A stretch of DNA of 64,000 nucleotides. It comes from Trichodelitschia bisporula (lineage: Eukaryota > Ascomycota > Dothideomycetes > Phaeotrichales > Phaeotrichaceae). Location of the stretch: assembly GCA_010356995.1 (NCBI GenBank), contig ML996691.1, forward strand, positions 1 to 64,000. Direction: 5' to 3'. Position numbers and translations under genes: made by a program. The notes under the pieces were generated by a model, which did not search any database, was not told the DNA's origin, and saw nothing but the letters and a program-made list of their open reading frames with translations. Below, piece by piece: positions 10,612 through 20,630 of this stretch. Each line of letters starts with the position of its first letter. Positions within the stretch are counted from its first letter, which is position 1.

Positions 10612-11148
10612 GGTGGTGTAGACTAGCAATCGAACGACTTGAACGTGGAGCATTTGCTCGTGACTGTGACTCGATTGCTTGCGATGCGGTGACGATTGAT
10701 ACTGGATTACGACTCCTCCCAGTCCCACTGGCGCACGTATCGGCGTGCAGTTGTACCGCACGGCAAGCAATTGGGCCGACGTGTGTCATTCCGCCCATCC
10801 ATCATCTCTGTATAGCGCGTCTCCGCGGACCATGCGGCAACTGCGGTGTACCAACTGCGGTATACGCTGGGTGCTTGACATGTTGCGGTGAACCGTTGCG
10901 TACAAGCGTGAGGCGGCATCATCAGCGGCAAAAGCGGCTCATGGGTGTGAAGCACATCGATAAATTGCTGTCGGGCGAAATGCTGCCGTGGCGCCTTATC
11001 CCAAATCAGGCTGCCAGCGCCAAGCGATGACAAAAGGGCGAATTTGTAAGCGAGTGTGTGTGTCGAAAATCCGCCGCCCCCGTCAGACCAAAACCCGACC
11101 ACCTCCCACTCTCAATCGCCAACTACCAGTCCTCCAACAACCGTCGAA
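10612..11148. other. Intergenic between eL30 and uL16
   Basis: This 537-bp stretch must contain the eL30 terminator and the uL16 promoter. No further gene or motif is recognised. Confidence 0.5.
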
Positions 11149-11961
11149 ATGGCGCGCCGTCCTGCGAGATGTTATCGTTACTGCAAGAACAAGCCGTACC
11201 CGAAGTCGCGCTTCAACCGCGGTGTGCCTGAGTACGTTTTCACCTTCATGTTGGTGGGAGTGGCGAGCTGACCGTTGCAGTCCTAAGATCCGCATCTTCG
11301 ACCTCGGCCGCAAGAAGGCGGGCGTTGACGACTTCCCGACCTGCGTGCATCTTGTCTCCAGTGCGTTCTCCGTCTCACAATTTGTGTCCATCCGCTAAGC
11401 GTCTGCAGACGAGTATGAGCAGCTGTCGTCGGAGGCTCTCGAAGCCGCCCGTATCTGCGCCAACAAGTACCTCGTTAAGATTGCTGGCAAGGAAGGTTTC
11501 CACATGCGCGTCCGCGCTCACCCGTACCACGTCATCCGCATCAACAAGATGTTGTCGTGCGCCGGTGCCGATCGTCTGCAGACGGGCATGCGTGGTGCGT
11601 TCGGCAAGCCCAACGGCACGGTCGCTCGCGTGAACATTGGCCAGATCATCCTGAGCGTGCGGACTCGCGACGCGCGTGAGTATTGTTCTTCTCTATGCTG
11701 GCAAAAGCTGACATCGCAGACCGCGCCACCGCCATCGAGGCTCTGCGCCGCTCTCAGTACAAGTTCCCCGGCCGCCAGAAGATCATCGTGTCGAAGAACT
11801 GGGGCTTCACGCCTCTGCGTCGCGAGGAGTACATGGCTCAGCGCCAGGCGGGCAAGGTCAAGGTGGACGGTGCCTACGTGCAGTTCCTGCGCAACAAGGG
11901 CCCGATCGCGGACAACATACGTCGCTTCCCGGATGCTTTCGGCAAGGAGGCAGAGGCTTAG
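11149..11961 (+). CDS. RPL10: 60S ribosomal protein uL16 (RPL10)
   Basis: Four exons (11149-11231, 11281-11360, 11409-11675, 11720-11961), with introns of 49, 48 and 44 nt, give 223 residues. The protein starts [21 protein letters not shown] and continues through [39 protein letters not shown], the [20 protein letters not shown] core and SKNWGFTPL. uL16 is one of the last proteins to join the 60S subunit; its flexible loop ([13 protein letters not shown]) sits near the peptidyl-transferase centre and is used in Nmd3/Tif6 release. Splice joins were set by the conserved VSNEYEQ and [16 protein letters not shown] segments. Confidence 0.97.
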
Positions 11962-12115
11962 GTCTGGGTTAGCTGGCGTTGACTAGGAATTGACTTTGAG
12001 TGCTTGACTGGTTGCGTGATTGTGGTCCGTGCTATGGGGTCGTCTGGACAAGGCTAGACAACTGAACATTGCCTGCATTGCAATTTTGTGTGAATTCTTC
12101 TTCCCTGCAACCACC

Positions 12116-13192
12116 ATGACCTCCATCTCGTCCCTCACGACGCTCACAACCGCCTTGCCACCCAGCTGCATTTCCTTCTGGCCCCTCGACAAGAGCTACT
12201 TCGTAGTTGGGACGTACCTCCTTGAATCGAACGAAGATGCCGCCACCACGGATTCCCCCACCACAGCCCCGCAATCCCGCCGTGGCTCCCTCGACCTCTT
12301 CTATCTCAGCGCCGACAACACCATGTCCGCCCCCTCTATCACTCCCCAACCTTTCCACTAATCCCACAGTACCCTGATTCAAACCCTCTCCACAAACTAC
12401 GCCATCTTCGATCTCGCCTTCCGCCCTACTGATCCTTCCTCTCTCGGCACAGCAACGTCAACGGGCCTCCTCACATTCTTCACACTCTCCGCGTCCAGCC
12501 CTCACCCCGTTCTAAGCCTTACGCTGGAAATACAAGTAACAGATGCGCTGCTTACAAGCCTGGCGTTCCCACCAGCTTCCTCACCCGAAGCCGAGGCAGG
12601 GCTCGTGCTCCTAACTGACTCCGCGGGAGGTGTGTCGGTCCTTTCGCTTGCCCCCAGGGTGGAGGTAGAGGCCTGCAAGCATGATTGTGAGGCGTGGTGT
12701 GCTGCGTTCCTAGAACTAGATAAGGGGATTCTGTCCGGTGGCGACGATGCGGTGCTGCGGTATTCCTCGGTGGAATACGGGCAGGTGTGGGCGAACCGGA
12801 GGGCGCATGGTGCGGGTGTCACTGCGATTTTACCGCTGGAGGAAGGAGTGGTGCTGAGTGGGAGCTATGATGAGCAGCTACGGGTTTTGGATGTCTCGCC
12901 CATGGGGAGGGGGCGGGTATTGGGTGAGCTGGGCTTGGGTGGAGGGGTGTGGAGGCTGAAACTCATGAGGGTGGAGGAGGATGCGTGGGTTGTGCTTGCT
13001 GCTGTCATGCATGGGGGGGCGAGAGTGGTGAGAGTGCAGAGGGAGGGGTGGGCGATTGAGGTGCTGGGGCGGTTCGAGGAGCATCAGAGTATGTGCTATG
13101 GAGCGGACTGGGCGGAGAGTCAAGGAGGGATAAGGATCGTGTCGACGAGCTTTTATGATCGGCTGGTTTGCTTTTGGAGGATGGAGATGTAG
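12116..13192 (+). CDS. DPH7: Diphthamide biosynthesis protein DPH7 (WD40 repeat methylesterase)
   Basis: Two exons (12116-12324 and 12370-13192) give a WD40-type protein of 343 residues. The opening LPPSCISFWPLDKSYFVVGTY and RRGSLDLF, and the closing YGADWAESQGGIRIVSTSFYDRLVCFW, are characteristic of DPH7 (human WDR85, yeast Rrt2). The family removes a methyl group from diphthine methyl ester on eEF2 so that amidation to diphthamide can follow. WD-like blades are seen at SGGDDAVLRYSS and SGSYDEQLRVLD. The intron at 12325-12369 uses an unusual GTCCGC donor but has a good CACTAATC branch and CACAG acceptor. The gene lies between 60S protein genes and is convergent with eL42. Confidence 0.88.
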
Positions 13193-13372
13193 ATGATATC
13201 GCTCCCCGGAGATGACGATCCCTCGTCGCTTGTCACAATGTCATTCCGCAATATCATGCCCATCACATTCGTCATGTCCTAGCAGAAGCGCTGTGGATTG
13301 CTACGGACTACCCGATGCACCATGCCGTCCAGTCCCAATAACAACCGCCGCGCCAGCCATCCCGCGAGAAAA

Positions 13373-13839
13373 CTAGAACACGAGCGCCGCACCCTTGGTC
13401 TTCTTGTCGCCACTGCGTCCGTTAGCAATTGTCCCAAATCCGATAGAGGTCCACGGGCGCCATACCCGAGCTCAAAGTGCTTGCAGCGCTTCAGCGCCAG
13501 TTGTGCCTTGGTCTTGCAAGATGTGCATTCCAGCCGCAGCACGACCTTCTTCGTGGTCTTCGCCTTCTTGTGGAACACGGGCTTCGTCTGACCACCGTAA
13601 CCCGACTGCTTGCGGTCGTAACGACGCTTTCCCTGGGCGAACAGCGAGGCCTTTTCCAATTAGCACCCATTGCGACCATCAATAGCAAAAACCCACCTTG
13701 CCGGCCTTGTACTGCGTCACCTTGTGCTGGGTGTGCTTCTTGCAGTCCTTGCCCTTGCAGTAAGTCCGCCGCGTCTTGGGAACGTTGACCTGTGGCTATT
13801 AGCCTGGAATCCGAGCGCGGGTAACGGGTGACGAACCAT
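13373..13839 (-). CDS. RPL42: 60S ribosomal protein eL42 (RPL36A/RPL44)
   Basis: Four exons (13839-13837, 13789-13697, 13650-13466, 13412-13373) give exactly 106 residues, the invariant eL42 length. The first exon is only the ATG. The rest reads [60 protein letters not shown] and [16 protein letters not shown]. The two CxxC-type pairs bind zinc. eL42 lies by the ribosomal E site and its residue 56 (here within GQTKPVF, a Pro) decides cycloheximide sensitivity in yeasts; Pro at this place is the sensitive form in S. cerevisiae. Introns are 47, 46 and 53 nt. Confidence 0.97.
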
Positions 13840-14436
13840 CGTGACGGTGTTGTGGTGGTTGTCGAGTGGTGATGTTGTCGAAGTGCGGGATGTGAGGTGT
13901 GAATTTGGCTGCCACTTGTGTGCGCCTTGGCGTCCGGGTCCCTAGCGTGCGGGGGGTCCGTGCAGTTGGTGCCTTTGAGCCTGATGATGATGATGGGAGG
14001 GGACGACGACAACATCACTCGATTTCGCTTTACAGCCACAACACAATTTCTACCTTGATTCATTTCTTTGAGATCTGTGCTTTGCTTTCCCGAAGCCCAT
14101 TCTGTCTTTGTAGTAGCCGTATCTGTTCTCTTCAATTTATCTATGCTTTTTCAACGCTACCATCACCATCAAACCGGCAAAGCATCCGCGAAGTCACCAG
14201 TCCATCCCGCTCCCCTCGGCATGCCCTGCACCTCTTGCTTTTTTCCCTCCCATCGGCCTCCAATCCCAAGCGGCCTCACCCAGTCCTTCTAGCTGCGGAT
14301 TCCCCATCCCTCTTCCAGCCTGGCGCGCTCCGACCCCGCATCAGCATTGATCACAGCAGTTCCCCTCACCTTCGCGACAACATCCATAACCATCACCATC
14401 CTCAGCGCCCTCCGTTTCACCACCGACGAAATCACC
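13840..14436. promoter_or_regulatory. Divergent promoter region, eL42 / MOSC gene
   Basis: A 597-bp gap lies between two divergent start codons. Long pyrimidine-rich stretches occur at about 14150-14400 on the plus strand, ahead of the MOSC gene. No defined binding site is recognised. Confidence 0.4.
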
Positions 14437-15512
14437 ATGGAAGTCTCCGCTCTTTACCTCTATCCGATCAAGTCCCTCCGCCCCGCCGCCGTCCCGTCCC
14501 TAACGCTCACGCCTACCGGCCCCCTCCACGACCGGACCTTCATGCTCCTCCGCGACCATGGCGACACTCCTCGCGACGGTGGGCGCTACGAAAACATGCA
14601 CGTCGTGTACTTCCCTGCGCTCACCCTATTCACTACATCCCTCTCCCTTCCCACTTCCACGTCGCCCGGGAGTATAGCCGTAACTCATGCTCCGCCGGAC
14701 GGCGAACCGTCCACGCTCTCTATCCCCTTGGAGCCAGACACCGCATCTTTGGACCAAATAACCGTGAATATGCACTCCTCTCCCACGCCCGCCTACGCCA
14801 TGCCACCCGAGTTCAGCGCCTGGTTCACAGCCCGCCTTTCCTTCCCCACGATCCTAGCCTACCTCGGCCCCCACCGGCGGCGCGTCCTCTTCGGCAAGTC
14901 CAGCGCCCCCGAGCCCAAGTCCTGGCTATCAAGCCTGTCCTCTCGGTCCCCCTTCGCCGCTCCCCCGCCAAAGTCCATCTCAGACCACAAAATCTCCTTT
15001 GCCGACTGCGCTCCTCTCCTCCTTGCCTCCGCCACTTCCCTCGCAGACGTCAGTTCACGGCTTACGGATGGACACGGGGTGGATATAACCAAGTTCCGTC
15101 CAAACATTGTGGTTGCCGGCGCACAGCCGTGGGAAGAAGACTTCTGGGCCTCAGTCCAGCTCACTCCCGCTGACGGTGCAGAGCCCACGGTTGTGAGTCT
15201 GGAGCGTAATTGCGTTCGCTGCGCGAGTGTGAATATCGACTATGCTACCGGGAAGCCGGGGGAGGGAGCCGTGGGAGATGTGCTCAAGGTGCTGCAGCGA
15301 GATCGACGTGTTGATCCGGCGAAGAAGTGGAGTCCGGTGTTTGGGCGGTATGGATTCTTGGTGGATGCTAATGGGGACGGGTGGGAACGGGTGGTGAGCG
15401 TGGGAGATAGAGTTGAGGTCAAGGCGAGGAAGGCGGAGAGGGATGTTTGGGGTGAGTTTCCCGCTACTTTTTGGGTGCACGACCTGACAGCACAGATTGG
15501 CCGGGATTGTGA
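14437..15512 (+). CDS. MOSC-domain molybdenum cofactor protein (mARC-like)
   Basis: Two exons (14437-15451 and 15496-15512) joined by a 44-nt intron give 343 residues ending DVWDWPGL, the usual end of fungal MOSC proteins. The N-terminal MOSC_N barrel begins with VSALYLYPIKSLRPAAVPSL. The catalytic MOSC domain has FRPNIVV near 230 and the cofactor-binding cysteine in ERNCVRCASVNID near 270. The family (mitochondrial amidoxime-reducing component and relatives) binds molybdenum cofactor and reduces N-hydroxylated compounds with cytochrome b5 partners. The first ATG is 14437, which leaves no long targeting peptide. The long Ser/Pro-rich insert (SWLSSLSSRSP) is unremarkable for fungi. Confidence 0.88.
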
Positions 15513-15879
15513 GGGTTACACAACAGCGCCTTCTAGATCAGGAAAATGCAGTGGCCATTTTGCGGTAGGAGTAAATGGTGCCGCGGGTTCCTCGCTGCTG
15601 ATGCTTCTGGTGGGGTCTACCTGCTGCTGCACGGGAGCATCAAGCCCTGGCGACGATCTTCGTGTGAGAGCTGGTATTGAGCACTTTACACCTTACCATG
15701 CTGCTCCGGATGCGTCGCCCTTTTGGAGAGACACTAAGAGTAACCGCTACAGCATTCGAAAAAGATCCGAAGCATGTGAGCAGTTCCGGCCAGCCCCGGC
15801 GTTGTATTTGCGGTTCAGCAGGCACATCATCGAATCCTGAAATGGGAACGGAAGGAAAGAGAACCTCAACACGCGCTCT

Positions 15880-16284
15880 ATGGTTCTCAATCCGAATGGG
15901 ATTTACACACTCAAGAAGGCTGCAGATGAAGAGCCCGGTCGGCTCAAAATCTTCCTCAACAGCCCGCACCAGGCGAACCTATCGATGAAAATAAAGCAGA
16001 CCATCAAAAATTGTGCCAGTAAGCCCCCCGAAGGAGACTTATACCAGTACCTCTCCGCACTGTGCAATGCAGGAGGTGCCTGGCAGGCTTTCCGTATTCT
16101 TGAGCGTGGAGAGCCCCGACTGGTTTGTATGAGGAAAAGAAGTGGACAAGTGAGGGAAGAGGGCGATACTTATACCCTCTGGTGGGAGGCGTACGTTGCG
16201 GTTGACGTCTTGTCTGTGGCCTTCGAACCTAAGGAAGTGAGCAGCCGCGGCCTCATTGCTTCCTTGAGCACCATGTTTTCTTGA
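15880..16284 (+). CDS. Hypothetical protein, weak
   Basis: An ATG-led frame of 134 codons. The second half (AFRILERGEPRLVCMRKRSG followed by DTYTLWWEAY) looks more protein-like than its surroundings, but there is no recognised domain, no clear promoter and no neighbouring exon that joins well. It could be the 3' exon of an unrecognised gene or chance. Confidence 0.25.
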   Translation: MVLNPNGIYTLKKAADEEPGRLKIFLNSPHQANLSMKIKQTIKNCASKPPEGDLYQYLSALCNAGGAWQAFRILERGEPRLVCMRKRSGQVREEGDTYTLWWEAYVAVDVLSVAFEPKEVSSRGLIASLSTMFS

Positions 16285-17085
16285 AGTTGTGATGGGAGCA
16301 TAAGCGCGATGACAGGTAAGCAGCAGCCTATGGGGCAAGGGAGGTCTTTCTGTAGATAGCGTGGCGGCTGCCTTTGGGATAGGCGAGTACTGCTATGTTG
16401 AGTCGGCGCGTACCGGTGCCTGGAACTTAAGAAGACTTCAGATGAGGAACTCAGTTATGCCCGCCCTCGATGTGCCCCTCCAGCAAGTCAGGCGCCTTCA
16501 TCATGTCCTTCTCCTTCCCACGGGACTCAGCGCAGAACAGTAAGGTCATTCTCTCCCTCCTTTCCACGTCCTCTCCCCTTCCTCGTTCCTTACTCGAGCG
16601 CGCCCCGTCCCTCCCGGTCTGCAGTCTACACCTAACAGCATAACCACAACACACACCTACCAAAAGGTACAGTATAAATACCACCTCGCCCGCCCTCTTC
16701 TCCTTTTGGCCATATCTCCCGCCAGGGCTCTCCGCGCTCAAGAAAACGGAAAAGCATGCCAGGGGCCTCCTGCATTCTACAGCGTGGAGAGGTAACTGGT
16801 ATAAGTGTTCCCTTTGGGGGTGCTTACTGGGACAATTTTTGATGGACTGCTTCTTTTTTTCATCGATCGGTTCGCCTGGTTGCGGGCCATTGAGGAAGAA
16901 TTTTGTGTGGTAGTAATGAGAGGGCGAATGTTGTCAAAACTAAGATGGGGAGCAGTTGTCCTGCCTCGAGCACCATGTCTGGTGAAGTTGGAGATGAATG
17001 AAGGTGCGGCCTTCGCCCGACGTCATTCAGGCACCAAAGCTGCCTGATTGGTCCCAAGCCCTCCGCCAAGCCCATAAAGCTCAAG

Positions 17086-17388
17086 ATGGAAATCCATGAT
17101 CCTCACCACCAAAACCCTCACGCGTCCATGACAGTGCATCAAACGCCGGTTGATCTCGCAGACGACAGCAAATCTCCCGCAGGAAACACAAACATCGGCT
17201 CCAAAGATAGCATCCCCTCGCCGGGCCTTCATGCCTCCAATCCCCGCCGCCGAGCCCGCAGCAATCTTTCTCCGGTCTCACAACCGCGCCCCGTGAAACA
17301 CTTCCCCTCAAGCCCAATCAACATCCCTCCATCACAGCTGCATGAAACTCCTCCGCGCATACGCAGACCACCCACCTCCCGCCCATGA
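17086..17388 (+). CDS. Hypothetical Pro/Ser/His-rich small protein, weak
   Basis: An ATG-led frame of 100 codons rich in Pro, Ser, His and Arg with several SP dipeptides (IPSPGLH, NLSPVSQ, FPSSPINIP). There is no domain, signal peptide or partner exon. Low-complexity composition makes chance likely. Confidence 0.22.
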   Translation: MEIHDPHHQNPHASMTVHQTPVDLADDSKSPAGNTNIGSKDSIPSPGLHASNPRRRARSNLSPVSQPRPVKHFPSSPINIPPSQLHETPPRIRRPPTSRP

Positions 17389-17606
17389 TGGGTTGTGAAA
17401 CGGGTCTCCGAGGGGGCAGTTCCACCTCACGATGGGCCTCTTGGACCGGAGAGGAGTACTTAGACGCGTCAAACCCGCCGTTCCTGACGCGCTTTTGGCT
17501 CCCCTACGCTCGTTCCCGCCCTCGCGTGCTCTTCTCTTCTCCGCGTGCTTCTCTTCGCGTATATCCGTAGATCGGATGCCTATTACTATAACATAACTGT
17601 ATCTAA

Positions 17607-18846
17607 ATGCGCACCTCGCTCCTCATCGCGCTGCTGGCAGCCGCTCCCGGGCTCTGCACGCCCATTCCCGCAAAGTGCGTCCCTCTTACCATGTTTCCTT
17701 CATGTCTAACAAAGCAGACTCCCCTTCTGGCGCACCCTCCACCCAAACCATCGCGCCGCTGAAGCAGCCGCCGATGCCGGAAACGCGATAACCCTCGTCT
17801 TCCCGGACGGTAGTCCCGCGGTCACAATCGCCGCCTCGGACCTCGCTCGTCCATCTCCCACCTCCACACTCACAATAACCGAAGCCCAACCCACCGGCCC
17901 GGCCTCCTCGGCAAACACCCCGACCACGGGCGGTATAATCGGCCTCGTGCCCGCCGTGCCCAACGACCCGGGCGCGTCAGGACAACTGAACGACTTTCCA
18001 GCCGTCGATCTCCCAGCAGCCCGGTCCTCTCTGCTCGGCCCGGCCGCATCGCCCTCTGCATCTGCCTCCGCCGCACCGCGGCCGGGAAGCTCCTCCACCA
18101 ATAGCACCGTACCCCGAAGTGGCCAAGGCACCGCCGCACCCGCGGCATCCAGTGGGAACAGCACAGCCGGAATCGTCGGAATCGTCCCTGCCGTGCCGAA
18201 CGACCCCGGCTCAAGCCCGCCGCTAAACAACTTCCCCGCACCAGCCCCACCAGCCGTGGCGGCTCCTTCCTTGTCTGCCGTCACTCCTTCTCCATTCACA
18301 GCATCTCCTTCCCCGTCCGCGGCTGCTCCGCCTCCGCCTCCGGCCTTGGCCCCCGCGCCCTCAGCGTCTTCCGCCACCCCTTCGGAATTTTCCGTCCGCC
18401 TTTCTGCATCTTCCACCACCTCCTCTGCGTCTTCTACCACCGCCTCAGCCTCGCCCGCCACCTCAGCATCCTCTGCCCTGCCGGCCGAAAAGCCCGCTCC
18501 CGCCCCCGCCGCCGGCGCCGGCGAAACCATAACCGTCCCGCTAGGCCGGCCCTCCAGCACGCCTCCCGCCGCCGCACCTACTCCATCCGCCGCACCTGCG
18601 CTCGCGCCATCTGGCCAGCCATTGGTGTTTACGAGCCGGCCTGCCGTTACGTTTTCTGTGCCTGCCGGGGCCGGGGCCGGTGCGGGGGGTGGAACGGTGA
18701 CGGTGACGACGACTGTGATTGCTTCGCCCAGTCCGGTGGGAGCGCTTACCACACCTGGCTTGGGACTTGCGATTCCGAGCGCGCGGGCGAGTGGCGGGGT
18801 TGTGGCGACTATTACTATTGGGGATCCATTGGGGGGTGCTTCGTGA
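17607..18846 (+). CDS. Secreted Ala/Pro/Ser/Thr-rich protein
   Basis: Exon 1 (17607-17674) encodes a signal peptide, MRTSLLIALLAAAPGLCTP. A 43-nt intron leads into exon 2 (17718-18846), for 398 residues in total. After a short globular start (ITLVFPDGSPAVTIAAS) the protein is almost wholly Ala, Pro, Ser and Thr, as in heavily O-mannosylated wall or mucin-like proteins. A motif of about 25 residues occurs twice: GLVPAVPNDPGASGQLNDFP near residues 114-133 and GIVPAVPNDPGSSPPLNNFP about 80 residues later. The C-terminus is not strongly hydrophobic, so a GPI anchor is not evident. The acceptor could also lie 3 nt upstream. No family is recognised. Confidence 0.65.
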
Positions 18847-19036
18847 GGAGGGACTTAGGGTGGAGTTAGTTTTGGTTGTCTTGTGTATAATTACAATTGA
18901 ACTACATTGTCATGATCGCGCAAAGAACCGTGCTTGTGCTTTTGCTGCGCTCTTGTTGTGCTTCCGAGTCCATCTCTGAAGAATTCCTCTCCTCACGCTT
19001 TCGTCCGCAAGGTTTCGTAGATTGAATCTCGTGAGG

Positions 19037-19641
19037 TCAGGGGGAGAGCAGAGACATATGAAGCCAGGCCCTGTCAACCAAAGCTGTATTCCTACCATCC
19101 TCAGTCAACATTGAGTGAGCTGCCTGACAGGCCGCCTCTAGGCGCCGCTTGATCTCCACCATCTCCGCATGCGCCGCGTCGTACTCCTCAGTTTTCTCTT
19201 TGGCCACATCCATAGCCTTGCAGGCGCGATCCCCCCGCTCCTGCATTTCCTTGTCGAAGTGCGCCTCTTGCTGCTCCCAAGCTGAGGCCGCGTCAACGAC
19301 ATCGAAAATGAGGTGGACCGCGTTCTGCGGGTCTGTCTGTTCCTGGATCATGGCTCCCTCGCGGATAGCCTTCTTGAGATCGGCCCAGGTGGCTGAGTAC
19401 CGGTCGGCGAATTCCCAGGGATTCTCGGTTACTTCGTCGGCGAACGTTGAGGCTTTTGTCTTAGCTTCCAGGGCCGCGCGATACTTTTCTCTGGCTATTA
19501 AAAACGCTTGGAGGAGTCTGGGATGTTAACTCGATCTGGCGCGCGTGGATCCACATACGTCGGGATATACGCGGTTGTCGAAACATTTTGTTGTCGAAGT
19601 GGAACATTCATGGAACTTATATCATCGTTGGTAGAAGGCAT
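19037..19641 (-). CDS. Unrecognised coiled-coil protein
   Basis: Exon 1 (19641-19559) and exon 2 (19517-19037) join across a 41-nt intron with a perfect GTATGT donor, a GTTAAC branch and a CCCAG acceptor, giving 187 residues. The sequence is strongly helical: LLQAFLIAREKYRAALEAKT, then WADLKKAIREGAMIQEQTD, then a heptad-like QEAHFDKEMQERGDRACKAM and EMVEIKRRLEAACQAAH. No domain is recognised. It is the first of several short helical or repeat proteins in the 19-25 kb island, which suggests lineage-specific genes. Confidence 0.6.
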
Positions 19642-20630
19642 TATGTTCGGGAAAGTCAGCGATGATCAAATGTATTGAGAATATGACGAGACTGTGCTCG
19701 GAGAGCGTGAGGAAACTGTGGAGGAACTTGTAGATGGTAAAAGAGTGTGGGCGAAGTCATGATGAGGATGAGAACTTGTGGTAGAAGTGTCGGGAAAGTG
19801 TGGTCATCGATGGCGGGGTACGTCGGAAAGTGGAAGGAGCGCATCTGAGAAGTGGAAGGAGCACCCGAGGGTCGGTATTATACCCCACATGAGCTCACCC
19901 CGCCAGCCTTGGAAGAAATTGACTCTGTCCTCAATTCCTCACTGTCTGTAGACAAAACTCATGATCAGTCCAATATCATCCGTGATGCGGCTCATGATGA
20001 CGGAATTGACACGAGGCTGGCATAAGTTAGGGCAAACGTTGATTGGCTCGCTTTTTGGGAGCCGATAAACGCGTGGTTAGGTACGTACTCCTCGTTTGAA
20101 CCTCATTCATCACGATGCAGCAGAAAGAAGACAACATTGATTTCGAAGATTTCAGGCTGATTATCTCCTATCACTTTCTAGTTTGCTGCTGAGATGGAAG
20201 AGCTTTTGCAGCCCGTCCACGCGTACCTAGCCGGACGAGACTTTGTCCGAGATCCATTGCTTCAGCTTCTTCAAACCCTCAGGCTTCTGCTTCGCGCTGA
20301 GGAAAGTGCCAGTAAACCGTCAGTCCTGTTTACGTCAAAAATGTGTGCCTCGTGTCCCCGGCTTTATCCTTCGCGTCCACGGTATCTTGGAGGGGGCGTT
20401 TTTCGGAACTCGAGGTATCATTGTGCTTGCGGCCGCCGGCTAGCTCACGGTCGCCCGGTGGTGGCGCCGTGTCCGATGAGTATGGAACATCATTGTGGAG
20501 TATCGATGGTTGATCTTGCAGTGGTGTACCTTGCTGTGTTAAATAGTAGAATCCTTGAGGTGACTTGCGGTTCGACGATGAATCCTAGCTTCACATTCAC
20601 GAATGTCCGACACTGTCAACTCGTAACCAC
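19642..20630. other. Gap with one doubtful frame
   Basis: About 1 kb. A plus-strand frame from ATG 20194 to TAG 20634 starts with a helical MEELLQPVHAYLAGRDFVRD but then turns Cys- and Arg-rich and overlaps the neighbouring stop codon. I do not call it a gene. Upstream exons were sought and none joins well. Confidence 0.35.

Larger units (their letters stand above)
15513..17606. other. 2.1-kb stretch with only weak gene candidates
   Basis: The interval contains two weak candidate frames, described separately, and otherwise nothing convincing. A short similarity between 15907-15935 and 16419-16447 (AAGAAGRCTKCAGATGARGA) may be a small duplication or chance. Confidence 0.4.

Noticed and set aside
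13899-15173. Long Arg/His/Pro-rich frame on the plus strand over the MOSC gene
   Set aside because: It is out of frame with the conserved MOSC protein and its composition is that of a GC-rich shadow frame.
17706-18752. Long minus-strand Ala/Gly/Glu frame opposite the secreted protein
   Set aside because: Mirror of the low-complexity GCC/TCC codons on the plus strand; it has no splice or start support, whereas the plus strand has a signal peptide exon.
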